From Rhodococcoides fascians A25f (GTDB lineage: Bacteria; Actinomycetota; Actinomycetes; Mycobacteriales; Mycobacteriaceae): DNA of 64,000 nucleotides. The notes under the pieces are model-generated. The model ran no database searches and was not told the DNA's origin. It was given only the letters and a program-made list of their open reading frames with translations. This document shows positions 8,363-19,086 of the stretch, piece after piece. Location: the NCBI RefSeq assembly GCF_000760935.2, contig NZ_CP049744.1, positions 5,642,032 to 5,706,031 of the forward strand, given 5' to 3'. Every line of letters begins with the position of its first letter. The first letter of the stretch is position 1. Position numbers and translations under genes: made by a program.

Positions 8363-9805
8363 ATGACCGATGTACACACACCCAGCACTCGCAAGAGCGG
8401 ACAAGATCGATCTCGGATCGACAAGTTCTTCGATATCACCGGCCGAGGCTCTTCGGTATCGCGTGAGATCCGCGGCGGCGTCACCACTTTCGTGGCGATG
8501 GCGTACCTGATCGTTCTCATTCCGCTGATCATCGGCGATGCCCGCGATGTCACGGGTGCGACTCTCGATGCGGCGCAACTGTCGACGATGGTCGCTCTGT
8601 CCGCCGGCCTGACGACGATCCTGATGGGCGTGGTCGGTAACGCACCGCTCGCCATGGCAGCGGGACTCGGTGTGACACCCATCGTGGTGTTCCAGGCCGC
8701 CCCGTACATGACGTGGCCGCAGGCAATGGGTCTGGTGGTGCTCGAGGGCGTGGTCATCGTCGTCTTCGCCCTCACCGGTATTCGGCAGCTCATCATGGAC
8801 GCGATCCCCTTGGTGCTCAAGCAGGCGATCGGCGTCGGAATCGGCGCGTTCATCGCCCTCATCGGGCTGGTCGACGCCGGGTTCGTCGGCCACCACGAGG
8901 CGGCCGCAACCGCTGTCACCCTCGGCACTTTCGGCAAGCTCGCAGGCTGGCCGGTGTTCGTGTTCTGCGTCGGCCTGATCCTGATGATCATGCTGTTCGT
9001 TCGGAGAGTGCCCGGCGCGATGCTGATCGGCATCTTCGTCGCCACCAATCTTGCGATCATCCTGAACTCGGTGTTCGACATCGCCCCGGAGGCGTGGGGC
9101 CCGGTGGTGCCGAAGGTGCCCGATTCCATTGTCGCCACACCGCAATTCGACCTGCTCTTCAACGTCGACCTGTTCGGCGGGTTCGCTCGAGCCGGTGTCG
9201 TCACGGCCTCGGTGGTGCTGTTCACGCTCGTGCTCTCCGGTTTCTTCGACGCCATGGGCACCATCCTGGGCGTCGGCGAGGAAGCGGGCCTGGTCGACAA
9301 GCAGGGCAGGATGCCGGGATTGAGCCGCATCCTCACCGTCGACGGCATCGGTGCCATCGTCGGAGGTGCGATCAACGGATCCGCCAACACTGCCGTCGTC
9401 GAGTCCGCGGCCGGCGTCACCGAAGGTGCCCGAACCGGTCTTGCGAGCGTCGTCACCGGCGGACTGTTGACCAGCCTGATCTTCTTCACCCCGTTGGCCG
9501 GGGTGGTCCCCGTCGGTGCAGCAGCCCCCGCGCTGGTTCTGGTGGGCGCGCTGATGATGACGCACGTACGTAAGATCGACTGGGAGAACACCGAAATCGC
9601 GATCCCAGCCTTCCTGACCATCGTGCTGATGCCCTTCACGTACTCGATCACCGTGGGAGTCGCAGCGGGTGTCATCTCGTACACCCTGGTTCGCCTCGCC
9701 AAAGGCAAAGCACGCCAGACGCATTGGCTGCTGTACCTGATGTCGGGAATCTTCCTGGTCTACTTCGCCCTGCACCCCATCGAAGAAGCGTTGGGAATCT
9801 CGTAA
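8363..9805 (+). CDS. NCS2/AzgA-family purine permease
   Basis: A 480-residue membrane protein of the AzgA/PbuG branch of the NCS2 family, which imports adenine, guanine or hypoxanthine by proton symport. It opens with the family signature RGGVTTFVAMAYLIV and contains the FDAMGTILGV segment and the SANTAVVESAAGV stretch of the substrate site. About 12-14 membrane segments can be counted. A GGGAGGG ribosome site lies 7 bases before the ATG. The gene sits between the molybdenum subunit (109-base gap) and the XdhC-type factor (1-base gap), so it is likely the purine importer of the operon. The frame is open for some distance upstream without a usable start codon. Confidence 0.88.
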   Translation: MTDVHTPSTRKSGQDRSRIDKFFDITGRGSSVSREIRGGVTTFVAMAYLIVLIPLIIGDARDVTGATLDAAQLSTMVALSAGLTTILMGVVGNAPLAMAAGLGVTPIVVFQAAPYMTWPQAMGLVVLEGVVIVVFALTGIRQLIMDAIPLVLKQAIGVGIGAFIALIGLVDAGFVGHHEAAATAVTLGTFGKLAGWPVFVFCVGLILMIMLFVRRVPGAMLIGIFVATNLAIILNSVFDIAPEAWGPVVPKVPDSIVATPQFDLLFNVDLFGGFARAGVVTASVVLFTLVLSGFFDAMGTILGVGEEAGLVDKQGRMPGLSRILTVDGIGAIVGGAINGSANTAVVESAAGVTEGARTGLASVVTGGLLTSLIFFTPLAGVVPVGAAAPALVLVGALMMTHVRKIDWENTEIAIPAFLTIVLMPFTYSITVGVAAGVISYTLVRLAKGKARQTHWLLYLMSGIFLVYFALHPIEEALGIS

Positions 9806-9806
9806 C

Positions 9807-10883
9807 GTGAAAGAGATCATCGATCGTCTGACCGCCTGGGACCACGCCGGTGTTCCCTACGCGGTGGCGACGGTCATCGCGGTATCCGGAAGTGCTCCAC
9901 GGCTTCCGGGTGCCGCGATGGCGGTCTGCGCCGACGGAGAGGCCGTCGGCAGCGTCTCCGGTGGCTGCGTCGAAGGCGCGGTGTACGAGCTGTGCCTGCA
10001 GGTACTCGAGACCGGTGAGTCCAAGCGAGAGTCGTTCGGCTACAGCGATATCGACGCTTTTGCGGTCGGCTTGACCTGCGGGGGAGTGATCGAGGTGTTC
10101 GTGCGCCTCGGCCCTCCGCGGGCCGTGCTCGCCGCCATCGCGTCGGATAGCGCGGTGGCCACGGTGACGATGCTCGACGGCTCCGGGCAGTCGCTCGCCG
10201 TCTCGTCCTCGGCGACCATGGGTACGACCGGTTTTTCCGACGTCGACGCAGTGGTCGTGGGTGAGGCGCTGGCGATGTTGGACTCCGGGGGCACCGGCAT
10301 CCGGTCGGTGCGGTGCCGGCCGGACCTCGACGTGTTCGTACAGTCCTACGCAACCGCCCCGCGGCTGCTGATCTTCGGGGCCATCGACTACGCCGGCGCA
10401 CTCGCCCGGGTGGGCAAGTTCCTGGGGTATCACGTGACGGTGTGCGATGCGCGGCCAGTATTTGCTACTACTGCAAGGTTTCCCGACGCCGACGAGGTGA
10501 TCACCGAATGGCCGCACAGCTATCTGGCGCGGACGGCCGTCGATGCCCGAACGGTGATCTGTGTACTCACCCATGACGCCAAATTCGATGTGCCGCTACT
10601 CGAGGTCGCTTTGCGACTGCCGGTGGCGTTCGTAGGGGCAATGGGATCGCGTCGGACTCACGACGATCGCGCGGCCCGGTTGCGTGACGTCGGGTTGACC
10701 GAGCAGGAGCTCGCACGCTTGAAATCGCCGATCGGCTTGGACCTGGGTGCGAGAACTCCGGAGGAAACTGCGCTGGCTATCGCGTCAGAATTCGTGGCCG
10801 TGCGACGCGGGGGTAGTGCGTTGCCACTGACACGAACAGCGGGCCCAATCCACCACGACGAGGCGAATGCCAAATACGCTTAG
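9807..10883 (+). CDS. xdhC: XdhC/CoxI-family molybdenum cofactor insertion factor
   Basis: A 358-residue XdhC protein. Members bind molybdenum cofactor, help its sulfuration and insert it into xanthine dehydrogenase. The N-terminal XdhC_CoxI domain has ATVIAVSGSAPRLPGAAM and the conserved GGCVEGAV. The C-terminal Rossmann domain starts at LLIFGAIDYAGALARV and includes FVGAMGSRRTHDDR and PIGLDLGARTPEE. The GTG start lies one base after the permease stop, so the two are coupled. It is the last recognisable member of the xanthine dehydrogenase operon. Confidence 0.92.
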   Translation: MKEIIDRLTAWDHAGVPYAVATVIAVSGSAPRLPGAAMAVCADGEAVGSVSGGCVEGAVYELCLQVLETGESKRESFGYSDIDAFAVGLTCGGVIEVFVRLGPPRAVLAAIASDSAVATVTMLDGSGQSLAVSSSATMGTTGFSDVDAVVVGEALAMLDSGGTGIRSVRCRPDLDVFVQSYATAPRLLIFGAIDYAGALARVGKFLGYHVTVCDARPVFATTARFPDADEVITEWPHSYLARTAVDARTVICVLTHDAKFDVPLLEVALRLPVAFVGAMGSRRTHDDRAARLRDVGLTEQELARLKSPIGLDLGARTPEETALAIASEFVAVRRGGSALPLTRTAGPIHHDEANAKYA

Positions 10884-10900
10884 GTACGCTGGTTCTCATC

Positions 10901-11299
10901 ATGGCGTGCGCTTGCGTGAAGGGATCGAAGTTGATTCGCGACCTGCCTCGGTACCGACAACTGAACCTTGTGAGCGTTGCTCTTCTCGGCACCATGGCTG
11001 CGATCGCCACGCTTCAGGCACTCGACCCGACCCATGTCGGTCGGCTACTCGCGCATGCGGCAATCCTCGTCTCCGTGGGCGCAGCCATTGTGTTCGGTGT
11101 CCACCACAGTGGCCGCAAGCCCACCTGGCTACTACCTCGCACGGCGCTCGCCTGCTTCACGTTCGGATGCTTGGCATCACTCGTCGCCGGAAATTACCTC
11201 CCAGCCACGACTGGCGCAATCATGGCGGTCATCGCCCCGATGTTGTTGACCGACGAACGGTGGAACCGGCTCTTCCGGTTTCGGTTCGAATCACTCTGA
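10901..11299 (+). CDS. Small hypothetical membrane protein
   Basis: I do not recognise a family. The 132-residue product has three or four hydrophobic stretches (about residues 23-40, 48-65, 80-97 and 103-118) and a positively charged N terminus, so it is probably an inner-membrane protein. Codon use follows the strong G/C third-position bias of the neighbours, which supports a real gene. It starts 17 bases after xdhC and could be the tail of that operon. No good ribosome site precedes the ATG at 10901, so the start is uncertain. Confidence 0.6.
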   Translation: MACACVKGSKLIRDLPRYRQLNLVSVALLGTMAAIATLQALDPTHVGRLLAHAAILVSVGAAIVFGVHHSGRKPTWLLPRTALACFTFGCLASLVAGNYLPATTGAIMAVIAPMLLTDERWNRLFRFRFESL

Positions 11300-11402
11300 T
11301 CGAGGTAGGACGGGTGATACCCCCAGTTCAGAGGTGTAGTTGCGAACATCCCGGATTCGCTCCAGCGTTCTTGTCGGTGGGTCGGGTTACTGTTCATTCT
11401 GT

Positions 11403-11418
11403 TCGAACATGCGTTCTT
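11403..11418. promoter_or_regulatory. LexA (SOS) box
   Basis: TCGAAC-ATGC-GTTCTT matches the actinobacterial LexA site TCGAAC-N4-GTTCGA at the whole GAAC-N4-GTTC core and in 14 of 16 positions counting the free spacer. It ends 22 bases before the 13E12 gene. In Mycobacterium tuberculosis several 13E12 genes are known LexA targets, which supports the call. Confidence 0.75.
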
Positions 11419-11440
11419 GTTTCGGGTCACCGGGGGGTGA

Positions 11441-13777
11441 ATGGGGATGGCAGTACCGACTGTGTCACTGGAGGCGTTGACCGCTGCCGCGCGTGTGGAA
11501 AATCGTCAGGCCGCCCGCAAGATCAACGCCTGCTACCGCGTGCACTGCGACTGGATCACCCTCGATTCCAAGCACAAGCACTACAGCCGGTACGGACGCA
11601 CCGAGATGGCAGTGGCGTTGGGATGCTCCGCCACCGTTGCCGAATCGTACGTCTCCGTGGGCGTCGCCTTACACACCCGACTTCCATTGCTGCGGTCCGC
11701 ATTCGAGGCCGGGGAAATCGACCTCCCCCGAGTGCGGACGGTGTGCCGGATCCTCGACAACCTATCCGACGAGATCGTGAACATGGTCGAGGACGAGATC
11801 GTCGAGGCCGCACGCAGGTCGTCACCGGGTCCCCTCGAGAAGGAGATCTGGGACATCCTGCTGCGGGTCGCGCCCGAGGAAGCGGCAGCACTACGGGAAT
11901 TCGCGAAGAAGTTCCGCACCGTCACCTACAGCCCCGCCGGAGAACTCACCCGCATCCGAGCCGAGCTGACCGGCCCCGAGGCCGCCGCCGCATGGCAACT
12001 CCTCGAAGAAATGGCCGACACCCTCTGCCCGAAAGACCCCCGCGGCAAGAAAGAACGCCTGTGCGATGCGTTCATGGCCCGCATGCACGGCGAACCCCGC
12101 CTGGCATGCCTGTGCCGACGCGACGACTGCCCGAAAAAAGATGCAGCATTGCCCGATCGCCGGGTGCCGCTGACGATGATCACCGTCGACATCGCCACCC
12201 TCATCGGACTACTCGCCAACCCGGCATACCTGGCCGGTCATGGATCGATCGACCCCGATCTCGCGCGGGAGTTGGCGCGGAACAGTCAGTGGCAGATCCT
12301 GCTCACCGAAGCAGTCACCCTCGCCGAGAAACTGGGACTGGCGGTGCAGAACCCGGAAACCGGGGAATGGGAACGACGCTCGGACAGCGAGAAGACAGGG
12401 GCGGCAACAGGACCCGAGACGGAAACAGCGACGGAACCAGACGCCGACGCCGACGGAGATACAGACACTGACGCTGACGCAGACAGAGACGAAGGCGTGG
12501 ACTGGGCTGCTGATGCCGATGCTGCAACGGCTGCTCACGGCGATGGTGGAATGGGGTCGGCCACCGATTCGGGCAGGGAGTCTGATTCCTCGACCGGACA
12601 GACTTCGGCCAGTACACCCACACCTGCACCTGCACCGGCGCCGGTGGACACCTCGACACCGGCACCAGCTGCACCGACAGATGCGGTCGACGAGACAGGC
12701 GAGGCCCGGGAAAACGGTGAGGCCGACGAGGCCGACGAGTCTGCACCCGTACCTGCAGCCGACCCGTCGGCAACTCCCGACCCAGATGCCGCCAATCATG
12801 TGCGGAAGCACGCAGCAACACGCGCAGGGTCACCGGTGACCGACCCGTCAGCGGAGGCAACGTCTCACGCCGACCTTGAGGCAGCTGCATCGCCTGAACC
12901 CGCGACAGCATCGCAATCACCTGGGCCACAGACATCGCCGGCACCTGATGTCGCACCGAGCTGTTCGGAATCACGCTCGTCCACAACACCATCCGGCCCC
13001 ACAGAACCCGGCTCTGCAGCATCCGATCCGACGTCAGCCGACGACCCAGCGTCAGGAACAGGCGCGGCTGCCGCCGCCAGCGACGACCAACGCCAGCGTC
13101 GCGCGGGATCACTCACCTCCGCTGCGGCCCTGTTCTGCACCCACACACCCGTCGGCAGGGGCACACGGCACAGCTCTGCCCTCGATCTGTCCTCCGTAAA
13201 CCGGCGCAACAACCGAACCATCCACACACCCGCCGGAATCTACCTCGGCAACGCATCGCTGGCCGCTGCTCTCGAAGCTGCGATCGCCGCCGACCCCACC
13301 CTCGGAAAATCCGTCGGACGCGACCCACTCACCGACCGAGCCCTGATCTACCGACCCGACACCCTCACCACCGCCGCCGTCCGCCTCCGCGACCGACACT
13401 GCCGCTTCCCCGACTGCCACCGCCCCGCCGACCGCTGCCAACTCGACCACGTGATCCCCTTCGATCACGCCAACCCCCTCGGCGGCGGCTGGACCACCGT
13501 CAACAACCTCCAATGCCTCTGCGAGTTCCACCACACAGTCAAAACCGCCGGCTACTGGAAAGCCGTCATGCTCCCCGGCGGGGCGATCCTGTGGACCTCC
13601 ACCTCCAAGACCACCCGAATCACCCTGCCCGCCAACGGAACAGCCGTACCCATCATCGGCAACGACCTGAGGCCACACATACCCACAAAACCCAGACGAT
13701 CCGGCATCATCGCCTACCCCGACCCACCCGACAACCAACAACCCGAGACAGACGACACGGCAGCACCGCCGTTCTAG
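11441..13777 (+). CDS. 13E12-type DUF222/HNH protein with long acidic low-complexity insert
   Basis: A 778-residue member of the 13E12 repeat family. Residues 1 to about 300 form the DUF222 domain. Residues about 310-560 are a disordered insert rich in Asp, Ala, Thr, Pro and Ser, with runs of Asp-Ala and Thr-Pro-Ala-Pro. A C-terminal HNH nuclease fold follows: [18 protein letters not shown], then CEFHHTVK. Most members are 400-500 residues, so the insert explains the extra length. HNH residues look complete, so nuclease activity is possible but unproven. A LexA box just upstream suggests induction by DNA damage. The ATG at 11441 follows a G-rich ribosome site; a second ATG is two codons later. 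It overlaps allB by 4 bases tail to tail. Confidence 0.85.
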   Translation: MGMAVPTVSLEALTAAARVENRQAARKINACYRVHCDWITLDSKHKHYSRYGRTEMAVALGCSATVAESYVSVGVALHTRLPLLRSAFEAGEIDLPRVRTVCRILDNLSDEIVNMVEDEIVEAARRSSPGPLEKEIWDILLRVAPEEAAALREFAKKFRTVTYSPAGELTRIRAELTGPEAAAAWQLLEEMADTLCPKDPRGKKERLCDAFMARMHGEPRLACLCRRDDCPKKDAALPDRRVPLTMITVDIATLIGLLANPAYLAGHGSIDPDLARELARNSQWQILLTEAVTLAEKLGLAVQNPETGEWERRSDSEKTGAATGPETETATEPDADADGDTDTDADADRDEGVDWAADADAATAAHGDGGMGSATDSGRESDSSTGQTSASTPTPAPAPAPVDTSTPAPAAPTDAVDETGEARENGEADEADESAPVPAADPSATPDPDAANHVRKHAATRAGSPVTDPSAEATSHADLEAAASPEPATASQSPGPQTSPAPDVAPSCSESRSSTTPSGPTEPGSAASDPTSADDPASGTGAAAAASDDQRQRRAGSLTSAAALFCTHTPVGRGTRHSSALDLSSVNRRNNRTIHTPAGIYLGNASLAAALEAAIAADPTLGKSVGRDPLTDRALIYRPDTLTTAAVRLRDRHCRFPDCHRPADRCQLDHVIPFDHANPLGGGWTTVNNLQCLCEFHHTVKTAGYWKAVMLPGGAILWTSTSKTTRITLPANGTAVPIIGNDLRPHIPTKPRRSGIIAYPDPPDNQQPETDDTAAPPF

Positions 13778-15105
13778 GCGCGCGCCAGCAATCGCCCCGT
13801 CGACGATTCCGACCCTGAAATCCATGACCGCCGCACCACACCCGACAAGCCCAATCGATCGTAAGCGGTCACCGGGTTGCGGTGGTACAGCTGCGCGACG
13901 TCGACGGTGAACTTTTCGTCGGGCGCGAACACCACAAGGTCTGCAGCGCAGCCGACCTCAATGCGTCCGCGATCGGTCATGCCCACCTGATCGGCGGTGT
14001 TCGTGGCCATCCATCGCACGATGTCGGTCAGTGCACAGCCGCGGGATCGCGCCTCGGTCCACACCGCAGCCAGTGACACTTGCAACGACGCGATACCGCC
14101 CCAGGCGTCGCCGAAATCTCCGGTGTCGAATCGCTTCAAATCAGGCGTGCAGGGGGAGTGGTCGGTGACGATCGTGTCGATCGTGCCGTCGAGCAGACCC
14201 TGCCACAGCGCCTCTCGATTGCCGGCCTCGCGGATCGGCGGGCAGCACTTGAACTGCGTCGCTCCCGCCGGCACGTCCTCGGCGTCGAAACACAGGTAAT
14301 GCGGACATGTTTCGACGGTTACCCGCACGCCGTCACGCTTTGCCGCCGCAATCATCGGCAGCGCGTCCGCGCTCGACAGATGCAGAATGTGCACCCGGCA
14401 CCCTGTCTGACGGGACAGCTCGATCACCTGCTCGATGGCCCGGTTCTCTGCCGCCCGCGGACGCGATTCCAGGAACCCCGAGTACTCACGGCCCGCCGCG
14501 GACGGGGCCTCGGCGATGACCTCGGCATTCTCCGCGTGCACGATCATCAAACCGTCGAACGACGCGATCTCGATGAGCGCCTTCTCCAGTTCCGCAATCG
14601 TCAGCGGCGGAAACTCGTCCACGCCCGACGCCAGCAGGAAGCACTTGAATCCGAAGACTCCTGCGTCGTGCAACGGTCGCAGCTGATCGACATTGCCGGG
14701 AACTGCACCGCCCCAGAATCCGACGTTCACGACCGACTTCTCGGCCGCCACCCGGCGCTTGATCTCCAACGCTGCGACATCGACCGTCGGGGGAATGCTG
14801 TTGAGCGGCATATCGACGATGGTCGTGATGCCACCGGCCGCAGCCGCCCGGGTAGCGCTGGCAAACCCCTCCCACTCGGTGCGCCCCGGCTCGTTGACGT
14901 GCACGTGCGTATCGACCAGCCCGGGCAGCAACACCTCGTCCGGCCCGAGCTCGACCACCGTCCCAGCAGCCGCCGAAGCATCCACATCATAGGAATCGAT
15001 GGCGACGATTCGGCCGTCCCGCACCGAGATCGACGCCGCGACCTCTCGTCCGCCGATCACGGCACGAGCAGCGCGAAGAACCAGATCAGACTGCACTGGA
15101 GACAC
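13774..15105 (-). CDS. allB: Allantoinase
   Basis: A 443-residue cyclic amidohydrolase that opens allantoin to allantoate. Zinc-site and carboxylated-lysine signatures are all present: [20 protein letters not shown] with the bridging Lys, VHAEN, HILHLS and TDHSPC. The length is normal. The start is uncertain: the GTG at 15105 gives [16 protein letters not shown] and overlaps the allantoicase gene by 20 bases; a GTG at 15096 is also possible and neither has a strong ribosome site. It is the last gene of the minus-strand ureide/glyoxylate operon led from 21230. Confidence 0.93.
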   Translation of the reverse strand: MSPVQSDLVLRAARAVIGGREVAASISVRDGRIVAIDSYDVDASAAAGTVVELGPDEVLLPGLVDTHVHVNEPGRTEWEGFASATRAAAAGGITTIVDMPLNSIPPTVDVAALEIKRRVAAEKSVVNVGFWGGAVPGNVDQLRPLHDAGVFGFKCFLLASGVDEFPPLTIAELEKALIEIASFDGLMIVHAENAEVIAEAPSAAGREYSGFLESRPRAAENRAIEQVIELSRQTGCRVHILHLSSADALPMIAAAKRDGVRVTVETCPHYLCFDAEDVPAGATQFKCCPPIREAGNREALWQGLLDGTIDTIVTDHSPCTPDLKRFDTGDFGDAWGGIASLQVSLAAVWTEARSRGCALTDIVRWMATNTADQVGMTDRGRIEVGCAADLVVFAPDEKFTVDVAQLYHRNPVTAYDRLGLSGVVRRSWISGSESSTGRLLARA

Positions 15106-16129
15106 TCTGAAGCTCGGACGACTTCCATGCGATGTCAGCCGCGTCGAGGGCATCGGCGTCGAGCTCGCCGAACAGCCGCAACCGAGACAAACCGCCGTCG
15201 GGGTACACGTCGAGTCGTAGGTGTGTATACGCCTCCGTCTCGTTCAGCAGGAAGCGGTGACGCGTGTCCGGCTGCACCGCGGTGCGTTCGAGGATCTCGG
15301 TCCACGCCGTCGGGTCCGTGATGTGTCGGCGACGAGAATCGATGGCGCTGAGCCGAACCCACCCCGGAGCGTTTCCGACGTAGTAGCTCGTGTCGACCTC
15401 GACGTGCCGAGGTGCGCCGGGTGCCGCGAGTGCGAAGACCGCGTAGTCGTTGCCGCCGTTGCGACGACGGGAGTTCTCCCAGCCCTCGCCCATGTTCCGT
15501 GCCCGCCCGGGCAGGATGATGTTGGCAGGGGACGAATAGAAGGCATCCGAGCATTCGGTGAGCCGCGCACCGTTCTCGGCCGCGAGCAGGTCGATGGTGC
15601 CCCCGAGGAAGCGAGGGTCCTGCACTACCTCACCGTGCACGCGGAACCGAGCCACGCCGCCGTCCGGGTAGATGGACAGGCGTACGTGCGTCCACCGGTG
15701 CCGATCCGCCACCTCATAGGTATTCGCTGTATCACCCACTGCCGCAGACTTGTCCACGATGGTGTGCCAGTCCGCCTTCAGCACATCGTCGATGGACGGG
15801 TAGCCCTCGATCGACGCCGCTTCGATGGACACGAACGGCGGGTAGTTGCCGGTGAAGTGTGCGGTGTCGACCACCACGCCGTGCACGATGCCCGGTGCGC
15901 CGAGACGTACAATCGCCCAGTCGTGCCCACCCTCGTCACGACGACGTCGAGTCTCCCACCCGTCGTACACCTTTCCCTTGTGGCCGAAGTCCGCCGGATC
16001 GAACAGCGGAGCGTCGGGCTTGATCAGGTTCTCGCGCTGCGCGAACAGTTCGTCGTTCGCGGCCGAGACGCTGCCGCCGAGAGCCCGAGACGCGAGATCG
16101 GTCAACGAGGTGAAGTGCGTGGTGCTCAT
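15086..16129 (-). CDS. alc: Allantoicase
   Basis: A 347-residue allantoicase, which hydrolyses allantoate to ureidoglycolate and urea. The two tandem jelly-roll repeats of the family are evident: [20 protein letters not shown] in the first and [20 protein letters not shown] in the second, each followed by the [11 protein letters not shown] / [11 protein letters not shown] pair. The ATG at 16129 overlaps the glycerate kinase stop by 4 bases. Because this enzyme releases urea, the pathway needs either urease or another urea enzyme, plus an enzyme that splits ureidoglycolate; neither is adjacent. Confidence 0.93.
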   Translation of the reverse strand: MSTTHFTSLTDLASRALGGSVSAANDELFAQRENLIKPDAPLFDPADFGHKGKVYDGWETRRRRDEGGHDWAIVRLGAPGIVHGVVVDTAHFTGNYPPFVSIEAASIEGYPSIDDVLKADWHTIVDKSAAVGDTANTYEVADRHRWTHVRLSIYPDGGVARFRVHGEVVQDPRFLGGTIDLLAAENGARLTECSDAFYSSPANIILPGRARNMGEGWENSRRRNGGNDYAVFALAAPGAPRHVEVDTSYYVGNAPGWVRLSAIDSRRRHITDPTAWTEILERTAVQPDTRHRFLLNETEAYTHLRLDVYPDGGLSRLRLFGELDADALDAADIAWKSSELQSVSSAV

Positions 16130-17283
16130 GAGATTCCTTCCGAAACAGGGCAGAGAGTGGTGGCAATCGTGCGGCCGACGTCGCGGAGCAGAGTTGCAGC
16201 GTCGCGCATGGAGATTCGAGGGTCCGGCTCGAGATCGGACAATGCATAGGAGGCAACGATCCCGTGAGTGCGCAATCGATCCAGGCCGATGACGCTGCGC
16301 CCCGCAACGGTGATCACTGGAACACCCGCTTCGCGCGCTGCGTGCGCGACTCCGATGGGTGCCTTGCCGTAGAGGCTCTGCTCGTCGAGTGAGCCCTCGC
16401 CGGTGACGACCAGATCTGCGCCGGCCAGGGCACCGGCGAAGTCGATCAGCTCGAGCACGGTCTCGATACCCGGCTTGGCAACCGCACCGAGTACAGCAAT
16501 GGCTCCGAACGCCGTGCCGCCAGCCGCACCGGTACCGGCGAGACCGCTGACATCCCGTCCGATTACGTTGCGCACCAAATGCGCCCACTGCCGCATTCCG
16601 TGTTCGAGGTACAGCAGATCCTGCGGTCCGGCACCCTTCTGCGGCCCGTAGACCGCTGCTGCTCCGGTCCGGCCGAGCAACGGGTTGTCGACATCGCACG
16701 CCAACTCGAACAATGCATTTCGAGCCGACGGCAACAGACCGGAGACATCCAGCTGCACCGCGCCCCGTAGCGCACCGCCACCGCGCGCGACATCGCTGCC
16801 GTCGGCATCGAGGACGCGTGCCCCCAGGGCCGTCAACATTCCCGCACCGCCGTCGGTGGATGCGCTGCCCCCGAGCCCGACGACGATACGCCGCGCACCT
16901 GAAACATACCCGGCGCCGGCCTCGAGTGCATGCGCGATGACAGTGCCCAGCCCGAACGTACTGGCTCCCAACGCATCCGACCGCGCGCCCGGCAGAAGCT
17001 CGAGCCCGACCGCCGAGGCGAGTTCGACGACGGCAGTATCACCACGACGGGCATACGACGTATCGACCGCCTCACCGGTCGGCCCCGAGCACGTGACGGC
17101 CACCCGGTCCCACCCGGCGGTGACGGCAGCATCGACGGTGCCGTCACCCCCATCGGCGACGGGTAAGCACACCGTCTCGAGCGACGGGTCTACCGCGACC
17201 AGACCTTCGGCCAACGCGCGCGCGACCTCGGCCGCGGACAGCGAGCCCTTGAACTTGTCGGGGGCCAGCAGAATTCGCGTCAT
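16126..17283 (-). CDS. glxK: Glycerate kinase
   Basis: A 385-residue class II (GarK/GlxK-type) glycerate kinase that phosphorylates D-glycerate to 2-phosphoglycerate with ATP. It opens with the family signature APDKFKGSLSA and contains VADGGDGT, VVGLGGSASTDGGAGML and VTGEGSLDEQS. Length is normal. It ends the glyoxylate-to-glycolysis branch together with gcl and glxR, and lies 2 bases after gcl. The coupling to allantoicase by ATGA overlap places both arms of ureide use in one transcript. Confidence 0.93.
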   Translation of the reverse strand: MTRILLAPDKFKGSLSAAEVARALAEGLVAVDPSLETVCLPVADGGDGTVDAAVTAGWDRVAVTCSGPTGEAVDTSYARRGDTAVVELASAVGLELLPGARSDALGASTFGLGTVIAHALEAGAGYVSGARRIVVGLGGSASTDGGAGMLTALGARVLDADGSDVARGGGALRGAVQLDVSGLLPSARNALFELACDVDNPLLGRTGAAAVYGPQKGAGPQDLLYLEHGMRQWAHLVRNVIGRDVSGLAGTGAAGGTAFGAIAVLGAVAKPGIETVLELIDFAGALAGADLVVTGEGSLDEQSLYGKAPIGVAHAAREAGVPVITVAGRSVIGLDRLRTHGIVASYALSDLEPDPRISMRDAATLLRDVGRTIATTLCPVSEGIS

Positions 17284-17285
17284 CT

Positions 17286-19085
17286 CTAGTCCAGCAGGAG
17301 CAGCGCGGTGGGCGCGTCCGCCGACGTGTTGGCCAGTTCCTCGAACTCGCCGACGTTGTCGATCTCGGTACCCATCGAGATGTTGGTGACCCGCTCCAGG
17401 ATGATCTCCACCACGACGGGGACCTTGTGCTCGTTGGCGAGAGTCCTGGCCCGCACGAGCGCCTCACCGATGAGCTCGGGCTCGGTGACCCGGAGCGCTT
17501 TGCAGCCCAATCCTTCTGCCACCTGCACATGGTCGACGCCATAGCCCTTGGGGATACCGGGCTGAGTGTCCAAGGTGTCCTGGTGGTTGATGTTGTCGAA
17601 TCCCAACTGCACGCAGAAGTCCATGTCGAAGGCGCGCTGCGCCTGCCGGATCAGCCCGAGGTACGAGTTGTTCACCACCACATGCACATACGGCAGGTTG
17701 AACTGCGCACCGACGGCCAGCTCCTCGATCATGAACTGGAAGTCGTAATCGCCGGACAGGGCAACGACATTCGCAGTCGGATCGGCAGCCACCGCACCCA
17801 GCGCCGCGGGGATCGTCCAGCCGAGCGGACCGGCCTGCCCGCAGTTGATCCAGTTGCGAGGGGAGTAGACGTGCAGGAACTGACCGCCCGCGATCTGCGA
17901 GAGCCCGATGGTGCTGATGTAGCGGGTATCGCGATCGAAGACCTTGTTCATCTCCTCGTACACGCGCTGAGGCTTGATCGGCACGTTGTCGAAGTGAGTG
18001 CGCCGATGCATCGTGCGCTTGCGCGTCGCGCAGTCGTCGACCCAACCGGACAGATCGCGCAGAGAGCCTGCGGCACGACGCTCTTCGGCGACGGCGACGA
18101 ACTGCTCAAGGGCCGCCTTGGCGTCGGAGATGATGCCGTAATCGGGTGCGAAGACTCGTCCGATCTGGGTCGGCTCGATGTCGACGTGGACGAACTTCCG
18201 TCCCTTGCGGTACGTCTCGAGTCCGCCGGTATGCCGGTTGGCCCAACGGTTTCCGATGCCGAGCACGAAGTCCGAGGCCAGCAGCGTTGCGTTGCCGTAC
18301 CGGTGCGCGGTCTGCAGACCGACCATGCCTGCGGCGAGGCGGTGATCGTCCGGGATGGTGCCCCAGCCCATCAGCGTCGGGATGACCGGAACGTCGAGGA
18401 TCTCGGCGAGCTGCACGAGGAGGTCCGACGCATCGGCGTTGATGATGCCGCCGCCTGCCACGATCAACGGGCGCTCGGCAGCCAGAAGCATGTCGATGGC
18501 CTTCTCAGCCTGAGCACGCGAGGCGACGGGCTTGTGCACGGGCAGCGACTGGTACGTCTCGGGATCGAAGTCGATCTCGGCCAGCTGCACGTCGATGGGC
18601 AGATCGATCAGCACCGGACCGGGGCGACCGGACCGCATCAGATGGAACGCCTGCGCAAATGCACCGGGAACCTGGGCCGGCTCGAGCACCGTCATCGCCA
18701 TCTTGGTGACGGGTGCCGCGATCGACGCGATGTCGACGGCCTGGAAGTCCTCCTTGTGCAGCCGCGAAACCGGAGCCTGGCCGGTGATCGCAAGGATCGG
18801 AATCGAGTCGGCCATGGCCGAATACAGCCCGGTGATCATGTCGGTACCGGCCGGACCGGAGGTACCGATACAGATACCGATGTTGCCCGGTGCGGCGCGG
18901 GTGAAGCCCTCCGCCATGTGCGAGGCACCTTCGACGTGGCGAGCCAGCACGTGCCGGATGCCACCGTGATTGCGCATCGACGCGTAGAACGGGTTGATCG
19001 CAGCGCCGGGCAGGCCGAATGCAGTTGTTGCACCTTCGAGTTCGAGAATCTTCACTGCGGCATCGGCCGCGCGCATCCTGGCCAT
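17286..19085 (-). CDS. gcl: Glyoxylate carboligase (tartronate-semialdehyde synthase)
   Basis: A 599-residue thiamine-diphosphate enzyme that joins two glyoxylates to tartronate semialdehyde and CO2. The N-terminal [14 protein letters not shown] segment is the Gcl signature, where the glutamate of other ThDP enzymes is replaced. The C-terminal ThDP/Mg motif runs from [11 protein letters not shown] to NNSYLGLIR. The ATG at 19085 fits the family start ([11 protein letters not shown]). A frame extension of 28 codons upstream runs into glxR and was rejected. One base separates it from glxR. Confidence 0.95.
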   Translation of the reverse strand: MARMRAADAAVKILELEGATTAFGLPGAAINPFYASMRNHGGIRHVLARHVEGASHMAEGFTRAAPGNIGICIGTSGPAGTDMITGLYSAMADSIPILAITGQAPVSRLHKEDFQAVDIASIAAPVTKMAMTVLEPAQVPGAFAQAFHLMRSGRPGPVLIDLPIDVQLAEIDFDPETYQSLPVHKPVASRAQAEKAIDMLLAAERPLIVAGGGIINADASDLLVQLAEILDVPVIPTLMGWGTIPDDHRLAAGMVGLQTAHRYGNATLLASDFVLGIGNRWANRHTGGLETYRKGRKFVHVDIEPTQIGRVFAPDYGIISDAKAALEQFVAVAEERRAAGSLRDLSGWVDDCATRKRTMHRRTHFDNVPIKPQRVYEEMNKVFDRDTRYISTIGLSQIAGGQFLHVYSPRNWINCGQAGPLGWTIPAALGAVAADPTANVVALSGDYDFQFMIEELAVGAQFNLPYVHVVVNNSYLGLIRQAQRAFDMDFCVQLGFDNINHQDTLDTQPGIPKGYGVDHVQVAEGLGCKALRVTEPELIGEALVRARTLANEHKVPVVVEIILERVTNISMGTEIDNVGEFEELANTSADAPTALLLLD

Positions 19086-19086
19086 G

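Noticed and set aside
8255..9820. Long minus-strand open frame opposite the AzgA-type permease
   Set aside because: Its His/Asp/Glu-rich translation is the typical mirror of hydrophobic codons; no support as a gene.
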